A DNA stretch of 6,566 nt from an uncultured Roseburia sp. (lineage in GTDB: Bacteria; Bacillota; Clostridia; Lachnospirales; Lachnospiraceae): positions 1 to 6,566 of the forward strand of contig CAJLGN010000080.1 of NCBI GenBank assembly GCA_905206195.1. The letters run 5' to 3'. A program made the position numbers and the translations under genes. How positions within the stretch are numbered: position 1 is the first letter of the stretch; every line of letters starts with the position of its first letter. Positions 5,156 to 6,566 of the stretch are shown one piece after another. The notes beneath the pieces were generated by a model. The model was not told where the DNA came from. It ran no database searches and saw only the letters and a program-made list of their open reading frames with translations.

Positions 5156-6566
5156 TTGGCACCTCCTGATATTTTCGTATTACAAAATACATCACCGTTC
5201 CGATGGACTCCTTGCTGGTCGCCCAGATCTTGCCCCCGTGATCCTCCACAATCTTTTTTACGATGGACAGTCCAATGCCGCTGCCGCCCGTCGCAGAATT
5301 TCGCGAGGCATCCGCGCGGTAGAAGCGATCGAAAATATAAGGAATATCACGCGAAGCAATTCCCCTGCCGTTGTCCTCAATCTCCACCTGAATAAAATCT
5401 CCGACGTCCTTGACACGTATGTTGATCAGCCCTCTCTGTTTATCCAAATACTTGACAGAATTTCCGACAATATTGTTAATCACGCGCTTTAGCTGCTCTG
5501 GATCAGCAATGATCTGCACCTGCTCATCCACATAATTAAAATAGGCAAGCCCAATATTTTTGGCCTCAAGATCGAACCCTATCTCCTCGATACAGTCCCC
5601 AAAATACTCCGATACGTTCATCTTGGCAAAATTGTAGGGAATGCGGTTGGTATCAATCTTGGAATAAAGTGTCAGCTCATTGAGCAGCGTGTCCATCTCA
5701 TTCGCTTTATTATAGATCGTCTTGATATATCTGTCCCGCTTCTCCGGGGTATCCGCCACGCCGTCAATCAAACCTTCCGCATACCCTTTCACCGCCGTGA
5801 TCGGCGTTTTCAAGTCATGGGCAATGTTACTGATCAGCGTCTTGTTTTCCCTCTCACCGGAAATCTTCTCCTCCGCGTTGTCCTTTAATCTCTGACGCAT
5901 TTCCTCAAAATTCTTACAAAGCTCCCCGATTTCATCACGGCTCTCCACATCCACCGTGAAATCCAGATTCCCGTCCTTGATATTTTGTGCCGCGATCTGA
6001 AGCTTCTTGATCGGATTGATCAGGCTGGTGTAGATCCACACCGTGAGCATGCACGCGGTGAGCAGAAGAATCAACAGAATAGAGACAATCACATCCGCCA
6101 TCAGATTCTTGATCTCCGGCACTGTCTCCTCCAGAATCGTGATGATAAACGCGCTTCCCTCGCTTCCGTCCTGATAGGCAAAATCAATCTGCTTAATCAG
6201 CGCCTGCTCCTCACCGTCGATATAGATGCCGGTGTTCCCATCCGCGCTGCTGTCCCCATATGCCGGGAGCTCCATGAGGATCGATATCCCCGCATCCCGT
6301 CCCACATAAACTAGCTTATTTCCCTTTCTCACCACGAGATAGGAACACTTTGTCTCCAAAACTGCATTCAGCTCCCGCAGATACGCCTCATCCTCCATCT
6401 TCTCAGGATACCTCTGCGTCGTATCCTTAATCCTCTCGAAGGAGCCCTGGGTAAAACGGCTTAAAAGCTGCATGGAATTTGAAAAATAACTATAATCCTC
6501 CCTCTCAATCCCGTAAGTCTGCTCAATCGCCTTTAGCTGGATCTGCTGAAAGCTGAACATCACGAT
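5133..6566 (-). CDS. Sensor histidine kinase (5' end outside the window)
   Basis: This membrane sensor autophosphorylates and passes phosphate to the adjacent regulator. The frame stays open to the window edge, and the GTG at 6563 is probably internal because the visible part begins abruptly with MMFSF, resembling the end of a first membrane helix. Counting from that codon, an extracytoplasmic sensor region spans about 10-153. A membrane helix at about 154-178 has ILLILLLTACMLTVWIY, and a HAMP linker lies at about 180-232. The H-box NIAHDLKTP carries His249 as the phosphorylated residue. The catalytic domain has the N-box NNIVGNSVKY (Asn368), the G1 box EDNGRG (Asp397) and the G2 box GGSGIGLSIV (426-435). 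All catalytic boxes look intact. The last 23 bases overlap the regulator's start. The sensor domain was not matched to a named fold, so the signal is unknown. Confidence 0.95.
   Translation of the reverse strand: MVMFSFQQIQLKAIEQTYGIEREDYSYFSNSMQLLSRFTQGSFERIKDTTQRYPEKMEDEAYLRELNAVLETKCSYLVVRKGNKLVYVGRDAGISILMELPAYGDSSADGNTGIYIDGEEQALIKQIDFAYQDGSEGSAFIITILEETVPEIKNLMADVIVSILLILLLTACMLTVWIYTSLINPIKKLQIAAQNIKDGNLDFTVDVESRDEIGELCKNFEEMRQRLKDNAEEKISGERENKTLISNIAHDLKTPITAVKGYAEGLIDGVADTPEKRDRYIKTIYNKANEMDTLLNELTLYSKIDTNRIPYNFAKMNVSEYFGDCIEEIGFDLEAKNIGLAYFNYVDEQVQIIADPEQLKRVINNIVGNSVKYLDKQRGLINIRVKDVGDFIQVEIEDNGRGIASRDIPYIFDRFYRADASRNSATGGSGIGLSIVKKIVEDHGGKIWATSKESIGTVMYFVIRKYQEVPNEQGIDN
5162..5167 (-). 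promoter_or_regulatory. Ribosome binding site of the response regulator, inside the kinase gene
   Basis: AGGAGG on the minus strand sits 6 bases before the ATG at 5153-5155 and lies within the kinase coding sequence, 27 bases before the kinase stop codon at 5133-5135. This fits translational coupling of the two genes. Confidence 0.85.

Noticed and set aside
4559..5395. 278-codon plus-strand open frame opposite the two-component genes
   Set aside because: It lies antisense to two genes with intact conserved motifs, shows no recognisable domain, and straddles both genes. It is a shadow frame.
6561..6563. GTG at 6563 as the true start of the histidine kinase
   Set aside because: The frame continues to the window edge, there is no room to see a ribosome binding site, and a first membrane helix expected for this architecture would be missing.

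Overview
The window carries six protein genes, all on the minus strand and all of familiar families. The likely host is a Firmicute of the class Clostridia, probably Lachnospiraceae. This is inferred from strong AGGAGG-type ribosome binding sites, a eukaryote/archaea-type prolyl-tRNA synthetase in a bacterial setting, and the style of the two-component proteins. It is not proven from the sequence. No phage, transposase, CRISPR, rRNA or tRNA gene is visible, and no intergenic gap exceeds about 150 bases.

Read in the direction of transcription (high to low coordinates), the first region is a two-component system. A membrane sensor histidine kinase (5133-6566, its 5' end cut off by the window edge) overlaps an OmpR/PhoB-type response regulator (4466-5155) by 23 bases, with the regulator's ribosome binding site inside the kinase gene. 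After a 109-base gap with unusual inverted repeats comes a small flavodoxin-family protein (3847-4356), which ends at a strong hairpin terminator (3763-3811).

The second region is an RNA-centred cluster: an RluA-family pseudouridine synthase (3048-3707), prolyl-tRNA synthetase (1506-2948) and, beyond a second terminator-like inverted repeat (1426-1497), the CCA-adding tRNA nucleotidyltransferase (27-1364). The last two act on tRNA (charging and 3'-end maturation or repair). The first modifies an RNA whose identity the sequence does not reveal.

I do not see a previously undescribed multi-gene system. The least explained signal is non-coding: a perfect 12-base inverted repeat straddling the response-regulator stop codon. 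Its downstream arm can instead pair with a second site closer to the flavodoxin gene, giving two mutually exclusive RNA folds. The two other palindromic elements look like ordinary bidirectional terminators.
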